Assembly: GCA_023423715.1 (NCBI GenBank)
Contig: JAFAFC010000034.1
Span: 124,001-188,000, forward strand
Direction of reading: 5' to 3'
Length of the DNA: 64,000 nt
Source of the DNA: Bacteroidota bacterium
Lineage (GTDB): Bacteria; Bacteroidota; Bacteroidia; Flavobacteriales; Weeksellaceae
Shown here in pieces: positions 17,107 to 25,847 of the stretch. The notes under the pieces are model-generated. The model worked only from the letters and a program-made list of their open reading frames with translations. It had not been told where the DNA came from and did not search any database. Within the stretch, counting starts at the first letter, position 1; every line of letters begins with the position of its first letter. Both the position numbers and the translations under genes were made by a program.

Positions 17107-17111
17107 ATCAA

Positions 17112-18197
17112 ATGAGTTCAAAACATCATAAAGTAAAAGTCGGAATTTCTGTGGGAGATTTCAATGGAATTGGTCCAGAAATCATCATGAAAAGCTTGAG
17201 CGACAAGAACATTACCGATTTTTTCACCCCTGTGATTTTTGGCTCTGGAAAGCTGTTCACCTACCAAAAGAACATTTTCAAGTTGAATGTAAATTTCAAT
17301 TACATCAATTCGGCTTCACAAGCGCAACCAGGAAAACTAAACATGGTTAACCTTTGGAAAGACAATGTAAATGTTGATTTCGGGAAACCAACAGAAGAAT
17401 CTACGAAAATGGCGATTGATTCTTTGGAAGCCGCAACTGAAGCTTTGTTGAATAAAGAAATTGATATTTTGGTTACCGCTCCTATTAATAAGGACGAAAT
17501 GATGAAGTATGGATTCAAACATGCGGGACACACAGGTTATTTTGAAGAAAAAATGAACAAAAAGGGATTGATGTTTTTGATTACGGAAGATTTAAAAGTT
17601 GCCGTTTCCACACATCATATTCCTGTTGCAGACATTGCAAACAATATTAGTAAAGAGAAAATTGTTGCTCAAGTTCGCATGCTTGCACAATGTTTAAAAG
17701 AAGATTTCTGCATTCAAAAGCCAAAAATCGCGGTTTTAGGACTGAATCCTCATGCGGGCGACGGCGGCGTTATTGGTAAAGAAGAAATTGAAATTATTGA
17801 GCCAGCTTTGGATCAACTATTCAACCAAGGAACAATGGCATTCGGACCATTTCCAGCCGATAGTTTTTTCCAGCCTGAGAAATACAAGAACTACGATGCG
17901 GTTTTAGCAATGTATCATGACCAAGGCTTGGCGCCTTTCAAAACAATCGCGTACGAAGAAGGTGTGAACTACACGGCTGGACTTCCATTTATTAGAACTT
18001 CGCCCGATCATGGCGTTGCTTACGATATTGCAGGACAAAATGTAGCGAATGAACAAAGTTTTACTGAAGCTATTTTTAGCGGAATTAAAATTTTCAATAA
18101 TAGAAGTGAATACCGTGAATTGGTTGCAAACAAACTAAGGAAAGCGGTTACCGATCACGGCGTAGATGAAGATCTACCAGAATATTCGGAAAATTAA
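17112..18197 (+). CDS. pdxA: 4-hydroxythreonine-4-phosphate dehydrogenase
   Basis: NAD-dependent step of the DXP-dependent pyridoxal phosphate pathway. The 361-residue protein shows GISVGDFNGIGPEIIMKSL near the start, VTAPINKDEM, the metal-site His in FKHAGHTGYFEE, LNPHAGDGGVIGKEE, and YHDQGLAPFKTIAYEEGVNYTAGLPFIRTSPDHG. All conserved PdxA blocks are present and the length is normal. It is transcribed alone, divergent from ribE. Confidence 0.95.
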   Translation: MSSKHHKVKVGISVGDFNGIGPEIIMKSLSDKNITDFFTPVIFGSGKLFTYQKNIFKLNVNFNYINSASQAQPGKLNMVNLWKDNVNVDFGKPTEESTKMAIDSLEAATEALLNKEIDILVTAPINKDEMMKYGFKHAGHTGYFEEKMNKKGLMFLITEDLKVAVSTHHIPVADIANNISKEKIVAQVRMLAQCLKEDFCIQKPKIAVLGLNPHAGDGGVIGKEEIEIIEPALDQLFNQGTMAFGPFPADSFFQPEKYKNYDAVLAMYHDQGLAPFKTIAYEEGVNYTAGLPFIRTSPDHGVAYDIAGQNVANEQSFTEAIFSGIKIFNNRSEYRELVANKLRKAVTDHGVDEDLPEYSEN

Positions 18198-18238
18198 TTT
18201 TTCAGAATGAAATTCTTCTAAAAAAAGAAGAAATATAA

Positions 18239-18269
18239 TTTGTAATATTAAAAAAAATGCATAGTTTTG
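18239..18269 (+). promoter_or_regulatory. Full -33/-7 promoter of yceD-rpmF
   Basis: TTTG (18239-18242), exactly 19 bp, TAGTTTTG (18262-18269). The RNA start would be around 18274-18277, only 5-8 nt before the ATG at 18282, so the message is nearly leaderless. Confidence 0.7.
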
Positions 18270-18281
18270 CACACTCATTTT

Positions 18282-18815
18282 ATGGACAAGTTTAAAAACT
18301 ACGACATTGCGTTCAGCGGTCTTAAAAATGGGAAACATGAGTTTGATTTTGAAATCACTCAAGCGTTCTTTGATCTATTTGATACGGAAAAAGAATTTAC
18401 TGATGCTAAAATCACGGCACACGTGCTTTTGGAGAAACACAGTACATTTTTAGAGTTTGTTATTACCACAAATGGTACTCTCGGACTAGAATGTGACATT
18501 ACGGGCGAATATTTTGATCACCCTTTTGAAAATAGCATTCAGGTTTTAGTGAAATTTGGTGAAGAATATGATGACTCCGACGAAAACGTTATTACCATCC
18601 CAATGCAAGATTACGCTTTTAACGTAGCGCAATTAATTTATGAAGATGTAATGCTTTCGGTTCCGATGAAGAAGCTATCGCCTAATGTTTCAGAAAAAGA
18701 TTTGGATCTTTTAGACCAATTCAGTCCCAAAATTGTGGAAGAAGAAACAGAAGACAACGCTTCCGAAGAAGTAGACCCAAGATGGGACGCATTAAAAAAA
18801 TTGAAAAATAAATAG
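18282..18815 (+). CDS. yceD: DUF177 / YceD family protein
   Basis: YceD-family proteins are encoded next to rpmF in most bacteria and are linked to large-subunit rRNA accumulation. The 177-residue acidic protein (from MDKFKNYDIAFSGL) lacks signal peptide and membrane segments and contains TNGTLGLECDITGEYFDHPF, the DUF177 core, here with a single Cys. An upstream TTG (18267) overlaps the -7 box, so the ATG at 18282 is chosen. rpmF follows 65 bp downstream. Confidence 0.88.
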   Translation: MDKFKNYDIAFSGLKNGKHEFDFEITQAFFDLFDTEKEFTDAKITAHVLLEKHSTFLEFVITTNGTLGLECDITGEYFDHPFENSIQVLVKFGEEYDDSDENVITIPMQDYAFNVAQLIYEDVMLSVPMKKLSPNVSEKDLDLLDQFSPKIVEEETEDNASEEVDPRWDALKKLKNK

Positions 18816-18880
18816 TTTAACAATATGATGAGACGGTGAAAATCTTCTCATCGCTCATCAAATTAAAAAAATTATTAGAG

Positions 18881-19084
18881 ATGGCACATCCAAAGAGAAG
18901 ACAATCGTCAACAAGAAGAGATAAGAGAAGAACACATTACAAAGCTGTTGCTCCTCAATTAGCTAAAGATGCTACAACTGGTGAATTACACCTTTTCCAC
19001 AGAGCTCACTGGCATGAAGGAAAATTATACTACAGAGGTAAAGTAGTATTGGAAAAAGAAGTAGAAACTTCTGAAGAAAACTAA
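18881..19084 (+). CDS. rpmF: 50S ribosomal protein L32
   Basis: The 67-residue large-subunit protein starts MAHPKRRQSSTRRDKRRTHY. It lacks the zinc-binding CxxC pairs of the zinc form, so it is the zinc-independent type usual in Bacteroidota. It lies in the yceD-rpmF transcript and is followed by a strong terminator. A longer in-frame reading from 18836 is unlikely, because the L32 N-terminus is conserved at MAHPKRR. Confidence 0.97.
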   Translation: MAHPKRRQSSTRRDKRRTHYKAVAPQLAKDATTGELHLFHRAHWHEGKLYYRGKVVLEKEVETSEEN

Positions 19085-19121
19085 GACATAAATCGTGTTT
19101 TTTACACGTTTTGATACAAAA

Positions 19122-19156
19122 ACCACTCGAAATTGATAAAAACGAGTGGTTTTTTG
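19122..19156 (+). terminator. Terminator after rpmF
   Basis: Perfect 8-bp stem ACCACTCG / CGAGTGGT (19122-19129 with 19143-19150) followed by six Ts. Confidence 0.85.
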
Positions 19157-19167
19157 TTGCTTTTTAC

Positions 19168-19175
19168 TATATTTG
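19168..19175 (+). promoter_or_regulatory. Predicted -7 box of accB-accC
   Basis: TATATTTG, 22 bp before the accB ATG. Confidence 0.45.
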
Positions 19176-19197
19176 ACCAAAATTAAACAACTACGAA

Positions 19198-19680
19198 ATG
19201 GACATTAAAGACATCCAAAATTTGATAAAATTTGTATCGAAAGCAGAAGTATCTGAAGTAAAATACAAAACAAAAGATTTCGAAATCACGATTAAGACTC
19301 CACTTGCAGGTTCAGAAGTAAGCTATATGCCACAGTCGGCAGTTTACCAAGCGCCACAAGCAATGGCTCCTCATGCAGTAGCTGCTGCTCCAGCAGTTGC
19401 AAGCGGTGAGAAAACAGAAGCAGCTTCTGATGACAGCAGATTCATCGTTATCAAAGCGCCAATGATTGGTACTTTCTACAGAAAACCATCTCCAGATAAA
19501 GACGCGTTCATCAACGTTGGTGACGAAGTAAGCGCTGGAAAAGTAGTTTGTGTAATCGAAGCAATGAAGCTTTTCAACCAAATTGAATCTGAAGTTAGCG
19601 GTAAAATCGTTAAAGTATTGGTAGACGACGCTACACCGGTAGAATACGATCAACCATTATTCTTAGTAGATCCATCTTAA
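19198..19680 (+). CDS. accB: Biotin carboxyl carrier protein of acetyl-CoA carboxylase
   Basis: Carries carboxybiotin between biotin carboxylase and carboxyltransferase in the first step of fatty-acid synthesis. The 160-residue protein has an N-terminal segment (MDIKDIQNLIKFVSKAEVSE), an Ala/Pro-rich linker at about 50-75, and a biotinyl domain with Lys124 in the motif EAMKLFNQIE. The APMIGTFYRKPSPD thumb is also present. accC follows after a 96-bp repetitive spacer. Confidence 0.96.
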   Translation: MDIKDIQNLIKFVSKAEVSEVKYKTKDFEITIKTPLAGSEVSYMPQSAVYQAPQAMAPHAVAAAPAVASGEKTEAASDDSRFIVIKAPMIGTFYRKPSPDKDAFINVGDEVSAGKVVCVIEAMKLFNQIESEVSGKIVKVLVDDATPVEYDQPLFLVDPS

Positions 19681-19684
19681 TAGA

Positions 19685-19770
19685 AATTAGATGTTAGACA
19701 TTAGATGTTAGATTAAATTCTACATTTTAATGACATTATTAAATTTTCAAATTATCTAATTTTCAAATTA
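19685..19770. repeat. Repetitive spacer between accB and accC
   Basis: Contains TTAGATGTTAG twice (one copy ends at the ACATTAGATGTTAG junction), followed by two TCAAATTA-type copies (ATTTTCAAATTATCTAATTTTCAAATTAAT). It looks like short, degenerate, tandem-type spacer DNA rather than a regulatory leader. No promoter box was found. Confidence 0.55.
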
Positions 19771-19776
19771 ATAAAG

Positions 19777-21132
19777 ATGTTCAAAAAAATATTAATCGCA
19801 AACCGTGGAGAGATCGCTATGCGAATCCTACGAACTTGCAAAGAGATGGGAATCAAAACAGTAGCTGTTTACTCAACTGCTGATAAAGATAGCTTACATG
19901 TACGTTTTGCAGACGAAGCCGTTTGTATTGGTCCTGCGCCAAGCAAGGATTCGTATTTAAGAATTCCGAATATTATTTCTGCTGCAGAAATCACGAATGC
20001 CGATGCGATCCACCCTGGATACGGTTTCCTTTCTGAAAATGCCAACTTCTCTAGAATTTGCGCAAAGAACGGAATCAAATTTATCGGTGCAACGCCTGAG
20101 CAAATCGAAAAAATGGGTGACAAAGCGAATGCTAAAGCAACGATGAAAGCTGCTGGTGTTCCTTGTGTTCCAGGTTCTGATGGTCTTATCGAATCGTATG
20201 AAGATGCGGCTCGTATTGCAGAAGAAACAGGATACCCAGTAATGATTAAAGCAACTGCCGGTGGTGGTGGAAAAGGAATGCGTGCTGTTTGGAAAGCGGA
20301 AGATCTTAAAGAACATTGGGAATCTGCAATTCAAGAAGCGATTGCTGCTTTTGGAAATGGTGGAATGTACATGGAAAAACTTATTGAAGAGCCTCGTCAT
20401 ATCGAAATTCAGATTGCGGGAGATCAATACGGAAAAGCATGTCACCTTTCGGAAAGAGATTGTTCTATCCAAAGAAGAAATCAAAAATTGGTGGAGGAAA
20501 CGCCTTCTCCATTTATGACGCCTGAACTTCGTGAAAAAATGGGTGACGCAGCAGTAAAAGCGGCTGAATTCATCGGTTACGAAGGTGTAGGAACGATTGA
20601 ATTCTTGGTAGACAAGCACCGTAACTTCTACTTTATGGAAATGAATACACGTATCCAAGTAGAACACCCAATTACGGAGCAAGTAATTGATTACGACTTA
20701 ATCAGAGAGCAAATTCTTTTGGCTGCTGGTGAGCGTATTTCTGGTGTAAACCATTATCCGAAATTACATTCGATTGAATGCCGTATCAATGCGGAAGATC
20801 CATATAACGATTTCCGTCCTTCCCCAGGGAAAATTACAAGTTTAAATATTCCTGGTGGACATGGTATTCGAGTAGACACACACGTTTATTCTGGTTATAC
20901 GATTCCTTCGAATTACGATTCAATGATTGCAAAGTTGATTACCACGGCGCAAACTCGTGAAGAAGCGATTGCAAAAATGAAACGTGCTCTAGACGAATTC
21001 TATATTGAAGGCGTGAAAACAACCATTCCTTTCCACAGACAGTTGATGGAAGATCCAGATTTCTTAGCTGGAAACTACACCACGAAGTTTATGGAAACCT
21101 TCGAACTTAATAAAGATTACGATTACAATTAA
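19777..21132 (+). CDS. accC: Biotin carboxylase subunit of acetyl-CoA carboxylase
   Basis: ATP-dependent carboxylation of the biotin on AccB. The 451-residue ATP-grasp protein starts MFKKILIANRGEIAMRILRT, has the ATP loop AGGGGKGMR, the catalytic region EMNTRIQVEHPITEQVI, and the C-terminal biotin-carboxylase domain (YNDFRPSPGKITSLNIPGGHGIRVD). Length is normal. Probably in one transcript with accB; ends at a terminator. Confidence 0.97.
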   Translation: MFKKILIANRGEIAMRILRTCKEMGIKTVAVYSTADKDSLHVRFADEAVCIGPAPSKDSYLRIPNIISAAEITNADAIHPGYGFLSENANFSRICAKNGIKFIGATPEQIEKMGDKANAKATMKAAGVPCVPGSDGLIESYEDAARIAEETGYPVMIKATAGGGGKGMRAVWKAEDLKEHWESAIQEAIAAFGNGGMYMEKLIEEPRHIEIQIAGDQYGKACHLSERDCSIQRRNQKLVEETPSPFMTPELREKMGDAAVKAAEFIGYEGVGTIEFLVDKHRNFYFMEMNTRIQVEHPITEQVIDYDLIREQILLAAGERISGVNHYPKLHSIECRINAEDPYNDFRPSPGKITSLNIPGGHGIRVDTHVYSGYTIPSNYDSMIAKLITTAQTREEAIAKMKRALDEFYIEGVKTTIPFHRQLMEDPDFLAGNYTTKFMETFELNKDYDYN

Positions 21133-21138
21133 GATAAG

Positions 21139-21165
21139 CTGCTTCTTCGGAAGCAGTTTTTTTTT
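21139..21165 (+). terminator. Terminator after accC
   Basis: Stem CTGCTTC, TTCG tetraloop, GAAGCAG, then nine Ts. Confidence 0.88.
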
Positions 21166-21179
21166 CGCTCAAAATACGC

Positions 21180-21187
21180 TAATTTTG
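21180..21187 (+). promoter_or_regulatory. Predicted -7 box of rocD
   Basis: TAATTTTG, 23 bp before the ATG at 21211. Confidence 0.4.
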
Positions 21188-21210
21188 TAGGAAACCTTAA
21201 TATAATTGAC

Positions 21211-22449
21211 ATGTCAGAAAATCAGAACGCACAATTTTACATCGATTTAGAAAACGAATACGGAGCGCACAATTATCATCCACTTCCTGTAGTATTGGAT
21301 CGTGGTGAAGGTGTTTTTGTTTGGGATGTTGAAGGCAAGCGCTATTATGATTTTCTTTCTGCATATTCTGCGGTGAACCAAGGACACTCCAATCCGAAAA
21401 TAGTTCAAGCCTTAACAGAGCAAGCTCAAAAATTAGCGTTAACATCGAGAGCATTTTACAATTCAAATTTGGGAATTTATGAGAAGAAAATCACTTCTAT
21501 TTTTGGTTTTGATAAAGTTCTTCCCATGAATTCTGGTGCCGAAGCGGTAGAAACAGCTGTGAAAATCGCTAGAAAATGGGGATACGAAGTAAAAGGAATT
21601 GAAAACAACCAAGGAAAAATTATCGTTTGTGAAAATAATTTCCACGGTCGTACCACAACGATCGTATCATTTTCGAATGATCCTGATGCCAATTTCAATT
21701 ACGGTCCTTTCACACCAGGATTTATTCGAATTCCCTACAATGATATTGCCGCGTTAGAGCGAGTTTTAGAAAACTCGGGAGATATTTGCGCCTTTTTGGT
21801 AGAGCCTATTCAAGGAGAAGCAGGCGTTTATGTTCCTGATAACGGCTATCTAGCGAAAGCAAAAGAATTATGTACTGCGAAAAATGTTTTGTTTGTTGCA
21901 GATGAAGTTCAAACGGGAATTGCAAGAACGGGTAAAATGTTGGCTTGTGATCACGAAAATGTTCAGCCAGATGTTCTAATTTTAGGAAAAGCTTTGTCAG
22001 GCGGAATGTATCCGGTTTCAGCTGTTTTAGCAAATAACGAAATTATGAATGTCATTAAACCGGGTCAACATGGCTCTACATATGGAGGAAATCCTTTGGC
22101 TTGCGCCGTTGCGATTGCCGCATTAGATGTTGTTTTAGACGATGATTTAGCTAATAAAGCGGAAAGTCTTGGTCAACAATTCCGCGAAGGCGTTCAAAAA
22201 ATCATGGATAAAACGGATTTAATTAAAAACGTTCGAGGAAAAGGTTTGCTGAATGCAATTATCATTAACGATACGCCAGAAAGTTCTACAGCTTGGAATT
22301 TATGTTTAAATCTAAAAGAAAACGGACTTTTGGCTAAACCAACCCACGGAAACATCATTAGATTAGCGCCACCATTGGTTATTACCGAAGATCAAGTTCA
22401 AGAATGTTTAGCGATTATTGAAAAAACATTTTTAGAATATCAAGCTTAA
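21211..22449 (+). CDS. rocD: Ornithine--oxo-acid transaminase
   Basis: PLP enzyme that turns ornithine and 2-oxoglutarate into glutamate semialdehyde and glutamate, in arginine breakdown or proline formation. The 412-residue class III aminotransferase has NSGAEAVETAVKIARKW, NNFHGRTT, the Asp pair region FVADEVQTGIARTGK, and PLP Lys260 in LGKALSGGMYPVSAV. The N-terminal ENEYGAHNYHPLPVVLDRGE is typical of ornithine aminotransferase, separating it from ArgD and GabT. Flanked by terminators, so monocistronic. Confidence 0.93.
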   Translation: MSENQNAQFYIDLENEYGAHNYHPLPVVLDRGEGVFVWDVEGKRYYDFLSAYSAVNQGHSNPKIVQALTEQAQKLALTSRAFYNSNLGIYEKKITSIFGFDKVLPMNSGAEAVETAVKIARKWGYEVKGIENNQGKIIVCENNFHGRTTTIVSFSNDPDANFNYGPFTPGFIRIPYNDIAALERVLENSGDICAFLVEPIQGEAGVYVPDNGYLAKAKELCTAKNVLFVADEVQTGIARTGKMLACDHENVQPDVLILGKALSGGMYPVSAVLANNEIMNVIKPGQHGSTYGGNPLACAVAIAALDVVLDDDLANKAESLGQQFREGVQKIMDKTDLIKNVRGKGLLNAIIINDTPESSTAWNLCLNLKENGLLAKPTHGNIIRLAPPLVITEDQVQECLAIIEKTFLEYQA

Positions 22450-22459
22450 AATCATACAA

Positions 22460-22487
22460 AACTTCAGCATTCCGCTGAAGTTTTTTG
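22460..22487 (+). terminator. Terminator after rocD
   Basis: Perfect 9-bp stem AACTTCAGC / GCTGAAGTT followed by a T run. Confidence 0.85.
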
Positions 22488-22539
22488 TTTTCCATCGAAA
22501 AATTATCATTTTGATGAAAACTAAAACTTTACAAATGCT

Positions 22540-22547
22540 TAATTTTG
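22540..22547 (+). promoter_or_regulatory. Predicted -7 box of gltX
   Basis: TAATTTTG, 18 bp before the gltX ATG; leader of roughly 10-12 nt. Confidence 0.4.
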
Positions 22548-22564
22548 CAGTCTAAAATTTCAAA

Positions 22565-24076
22565 ATGGAAAAGGTACGTGTACGTTTTGCGCCCAGCCCA
22601 ACCGGTGCGTTGCATTTAGGTGGAGCTAGAACCGCTTTATATGATTATTTATTTGCAAAAAACCAAGGCGGTGACTTCGTTCTTCGAATTGAAGATACCG
22701 ACTCTACCCGATTTGTAGAAGGTGCAGAAGATTATATTATGGAAGCCCTAGAATGGTGCGGCATTATTCCAGATGAAAGTCCGAAACATGGTGGACCTTA
22801 TGGACCGTACCGTCAGTCGGAAAGACGGGATATCTACGATAAATACACGGAAGAAATTTTAAAAACGGATTATGCATACATCGCTTTTGATACACCCGAA
22901 GAATTGGATGCGATTCGTAAAGAATTTGAAGAAAAAGGAGACGTTTTCGCGTACAATTATCAAACAAGAGAACGTCTTAGAAACAGCTTAACACTTTCTA
23001 AAGAAGAAGTTGATGCATTGAAAAGCCAGAATGTTCCGTATGTCGTTCGTTTCAAAATGCCGTTTGATCGTGTTTTGAATTTAGAGGACATCATTAGAGG
23101 AAAATTTTCGGTGAATACCAATACACTAGACGATAAAGTTTTGGTGAAAAATGATGGAATGCCAACCTACCATTTTGCCAATATCATTGATGATCACGAA
23201 ATGAAAATTTCACACGTTATTCGTGGGGAAGAATGGCTTCCATCAATGGGATTGCACGTTCTTTTGTATGAAGCAATGGGTTGGGAAGCTCCAGAATTCG
23301 CGCATTTATCGTTGATTTTGAAACCAGAAGGCAAAGGGAAATTAAGTAAAAGAGATGGTGACAAATTTGGTTTTCCTGTTTTCCCACTTGATTTTAAAGA
23401 TCCAGCGACAGGAATTGTTTCAAAAGGCTATCGTGAAGACGGGTATTTCCCAGAAGCATTTATCAACTTCCTTGCGCTATTAGGATGGAGTCCAGCGGAT
23501 GATAAAGAAATCATCAGCTTAGATGAAATGGCAAAAGAATTTGATTTGCATAAAGTTCACAAAGCAGGAGCTCGATTTTCTAAAGAAAAAGCAGAATGGT
23601 TTAATCATCAGTATTTGCAAATGAAATCCATTCCTGAACTGACAACCCTTTTGAAAGTACTTCCAGAACTTCAAAATACATCAATTTCAGATATTAAGCT
23701 AGAAAAGATTGTTGAGTTGATGAAGGAAAGAGCCACTTTCGTGAAAGACATTTTCGAAACTGGAAAATTCTTCTTTGAAGCACCAAATTCTTACGAAGAA
23801 AAAGCAGCGAAAAAAGCATGGCATGATCAAGCGGGAGAATTACTTAATGAATTGGTTTCAAAAATTGAAAACACTCCATTTGAAGCAGCTTCTTTGAAAG
23901 ATACCATGCATCAAATTGCAGAAGATAAAGGTGTTGGAATGGGAAAAATCATGATGCCGTTACGTTTGGCATTAGTTGGAGAACTAAAAGGACCGGACGT
24001 ACCAGATATAATGGAAGTCATCGGAAAAGACGAAACCATCGCCCGAATTCAAAATGCATTAAGCAAATTATCCTAG
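22565..24076 (+). CDS. gltX: Glutamate--tRNA ligase
   Basis: Charges tRNA-Glu. Class I synthetase of 503 residues with the HIGH-equivalent HLGG at residues 17-20 (FAPSPTGALHLGGARTALYD), LRIEDTDSTR, and the KMSKS-equivalent KLSKRDGDKFG. The DYAYIAFDTPEELDAIR insertion is of the type found in Bacteroidota GltX. I cannot tell from sequence alone whether it also charges tRNA-Gln. Confidence 0.95.
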   Translation: MEKVRVRFAPSPTGALHLGGARTALYDYLFAKNQGGDFVLRIEDTDSTRFVEGAEDYIMEALEWCGIIPDESPKHGGPYGPYRQSERRDIYDKYTEEILKTDYAYIAFDTPEELDAIRKEFEEKGDVFAYNYQTRERLRNSLTLSKEEVDALKSQNVPYVVRFKMPFDRVLNLEDIIRGKFSVNTNTLDDKVLVKNDGMPTYHFANIIDDHEMKISHVIRGEEWLPSMGLHVLLYEAMGWEAPEFAHLSLILKPEGKGKLSKRDGDKFGFPVFPLDFKDPATGIVSKGYREDGYFPEAFINFLALLGWSPADDKEIISLDEMAKEFDLHKVHKAGARFSKEKAEWFNHQYLQMKSIPELTTLLKVLPELQNTSISDIKLEKIVELMKERATFVKDIFETGKFFFEAPNSYEEKAAKKAWHDQAGELLNELVSKIENTPFEAASLKDTMHQIAEDKGVGMGKIMMPLRLALVGELKGPDVPDIMEVIGKDETIARIQNALSKLS

Positions 24077-24092
24077 TCTATTAATTATTTCT

Positions 24093-24100
24093 TAAATTTG
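24093..24100 (+). promoter_or_regulatory. Predicted -7 box of accA
   Basis: TAAATTTG, 25 bp before the accA ATG. Confidence 0.4.
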
Positions 24101-24125
24101 ATTTTTTAAAGATCATTGTATCCCT

Positions 24126-25082
24126 ATGGAATATTTAGAATTTGAACTTCCTATAAAAGATTTAGTTGAGCAATTAGGAACCTGCTCTATCGTTGGTGAA
24201 GACGCAGGTATCGACATGAAATTAGCGTGCAGCCAAATCGAAGATAAAATTATCGCAGCCAAAAAAGAAATCTACGGAAATCTGACACCTTGGCAAACGG
24301 TACAACTTTCAAGACATCCAGATCGTCCTTATACCTTAGATTACATCAATGGAATTGTTGATGAAGGAAGTTTTTTAGAATTGCATGGAGACAGAAATTT
24401 TGCGGATGACCCAGCTATGGTTGGCGGAATGGCAACAATTGACGGTCAAAAAGTAATGATCATTGGAACGCAGAAAGGTCGTACAACAAAAGAAAGACAA
24501 AAAAGAAGATTCGGAATGCCGAATCCTGAAGGCTATAGAAAAGCGCTTCGATTAATGAAGTTGGCGGAAAAATTTGATATCCCTGTCATTACATTTTTAG
24601 ATACACCAGGAGCTTATCCTGGTCTTGAAGCGGAAGAAAGAGGACAAGGTGAAGCTATTGCGAGAAATATTTTCGAAATGGTACAGCTAAAAACTCCAAT
24701 TTTAACGTACGTAATTGGTGAAGGTGCTAGTGGTGGTGCTTTAGGAATTGGTGTTGGTAACAAAGTTTATATGTTGCAATACACGTGGTATTCGGTAATT
24801 GCTCCTGAAAGTTGCTCTTCAATTTTGTGGAGAAACTGGGATCACAAAGAAGATGCGGCAAATGCGTTAAAACTGACGCCAAATGACATGTTGCAAAACG
24901 AATTAATCGACGGAATTATCGAGGAACCGCTTGGTGGCGCTCATTACGATCCTAGCGTTGCTTATCAAAATTTAAAAGCTTCAATCCTACAAAACATTAA
25001 TGCATTCAAGAAGTTTTCTAAAGAGGAAATTATGACTCAAAGACAAGAAAAATTCATTGCAATGGGTCGTTTCAAAGGTTAA
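24126..25082 (+). CDS. accA: Acetyl-CoA carboxylase carboxyltransferase, alpha subunit
   Basis: Transfers the carboxyl group from carboxybiotin to acetyl-CoA together with AccD, giving malonyl-CoA. The 318-residue protein has LSRHPDRPYTLDYI, FLELHGDRNFADDPAMVGG, TFLDTPGAYPGLEAEERGQGEAIARN and IGEGASGGALGIGVG, the conserved crotonase-fold blocks. accB and accC lie 4 kb upstream. accD is not in the window. Confidence 0.96.
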   Translation: MEYLEFELPIKDLVEQLGTCSIVGEDAGIDMKLACSQIEDKIIAAKKEIYGNLTPWQTVQLSRHPDRPYTLDYINGIVDEGSFLELHGDRNFADDPAMVGGMATIDGQKVMIIGTQKGRTTKERQKRRFGMPNPEGYRKALRLMKLAEKFDIPVITFLDTPGAYPGLEAEERGQGEAIARNIFEMVQLKTPILTYVIGEGASGGALGIGVGNKVYMLQYTWYSVIAPESCSSILWRNWDHKEDAANALKLTPNDMLQNELIDGIIEEPLGGAHYDPSVAYQNLKASILQNINAFKKFSKEEIMTQRQEKFIAMGRFKG

Positions 25083-25100
25083 AATTGAACATAAACATTA

Positions 25101-25133
25101 AAAAAACTCCACTTAAAAAAGTGGAGTTTTTTT
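25101..25133. terminator. Bidirectional terminator between accA and the secreted-protein gene
   Basis: Perfect 9-bp stem ACTCCACTT / AAGTGGAGT with flanking A and T runs, at a convergent gene end. Confidence 0.88.
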
Positions 25134-25135
25134 AT

Positions 25136-25702
25136 TTATTTGCCTTTCAATGTGATTTCAACATCTTGACTAATATCTTTGGATGACGAGTATTTGGCAT
25201 CACAAACGGAAGTTGTAATTACATACTTTCCTTTAGGAACCAAAATATAATTATCATTATTAGCAGGAACATCTAGATTGTAAAACTTTTTACCACTTAA
25301 TTTCACGACCAATCGGCATTTCGATTTATTAATAATTCGAACATAGGCTTCTTTTCGATTCGGATCGTTATTGAAGATATGCGTCAGCAGCTCTGCAGTT
25401 TTTTGATTTTGCGCACTTGGCTGTCCACTTCCGGAATTTTTATTCACTGTTTTCGCCATTTTATCCGTGTTCAATGGTTTCACCGTTGGCTTTGCACTTG
25501 CCTCACCTGCTCCGGTTGGAGACATTAAAGTAGCCATTCTACGCTTCAACATCGGAACTTTGGGATGTGTCGGGTTCGCTTTTACAAAAGCTGCAATAAC
25601 CGTTACATCATTGGACTTTTCTACAACATCAATACGTTGAACTTGCTGTGAAAAAGCCAAAAAATTGAATGAGAAAAACAAAAGAAATAAACATCTTTTC
25701 AT
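25136..25702 (-). CDS. Secreted protein, DUF6759-like, copy 1
   Basis: Function unknown. A signal peptide (MKRCLFLLFFSFNFLAFSQQ) is followed by a short N-terminal motif (FVKANPTHPKVPMLKRRM), a low-complexity linker at about 62-100 and a C-terminal domain with ELLTHIFNNDPNRKEAYV, NKSKCRLVVKLSGKKFYNL and ILVPKGKYVITTSVCDAKYSS. The two Cys (in NKSKC and TSVCDA) are also found in the related proteins at 31.1 and 32.7 kb, suggesting a disulfide. From memory the family resembles DUF6759 of Chryseobacterium. This is the shortest copy and lies on the opposite strand to the other two. Confidence 0.75.
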   Translation of the reverse strand: MKRCLFLLFFSFNFLAFSQQVQRIDVVEKSNDVTVIAAFVKANPTHPKVPMLKRRMATLMSPTGAGEASAKPTVKPLNTDKMAKTVNKNSGSGQPSAQNQKTAELLTHIFNNDPNRKEAYVRIINKSKCRLVVKLSGKKFYNLDVPANNDNYILVPKGKYVITTSVCDAKYSSSKDISQDVEITLKGK

Positions 25703-25782
25703 TGCATTTGTATTTTTGTAAAGTTTAGATAAATAAAATAGTATAACGTTAAAAGTCTGTTTTTAGTTTATTTGAAAATCAT

Positions 25783-25790
25783 TATCTTTG
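25783..25790 (+). promoter_or_regulatory. Predicted -7 box of tsf
   Basis: TATCTTTGCA, the same 10-mer as in the rpmH promoter, 57 bp before the tsf ATG. It gives tsf its own promoter, separate from rpsB. Confidence 0.5.
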
Positions 25791-25847
25791 CAGGGCAAAA
25801 AAAGGAATCATAAGATAACTAAATTTTAATAAAAATAAACAATAATT

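Noticed and set aside
19957..20682. Long minus-strand reading frame of 241 codons opposite accC
   Set aside because: It lies wholly within a strongly conserved accC and has low-complexity, Ser/Phe/Arg-rich composition typical of a shadow frame.
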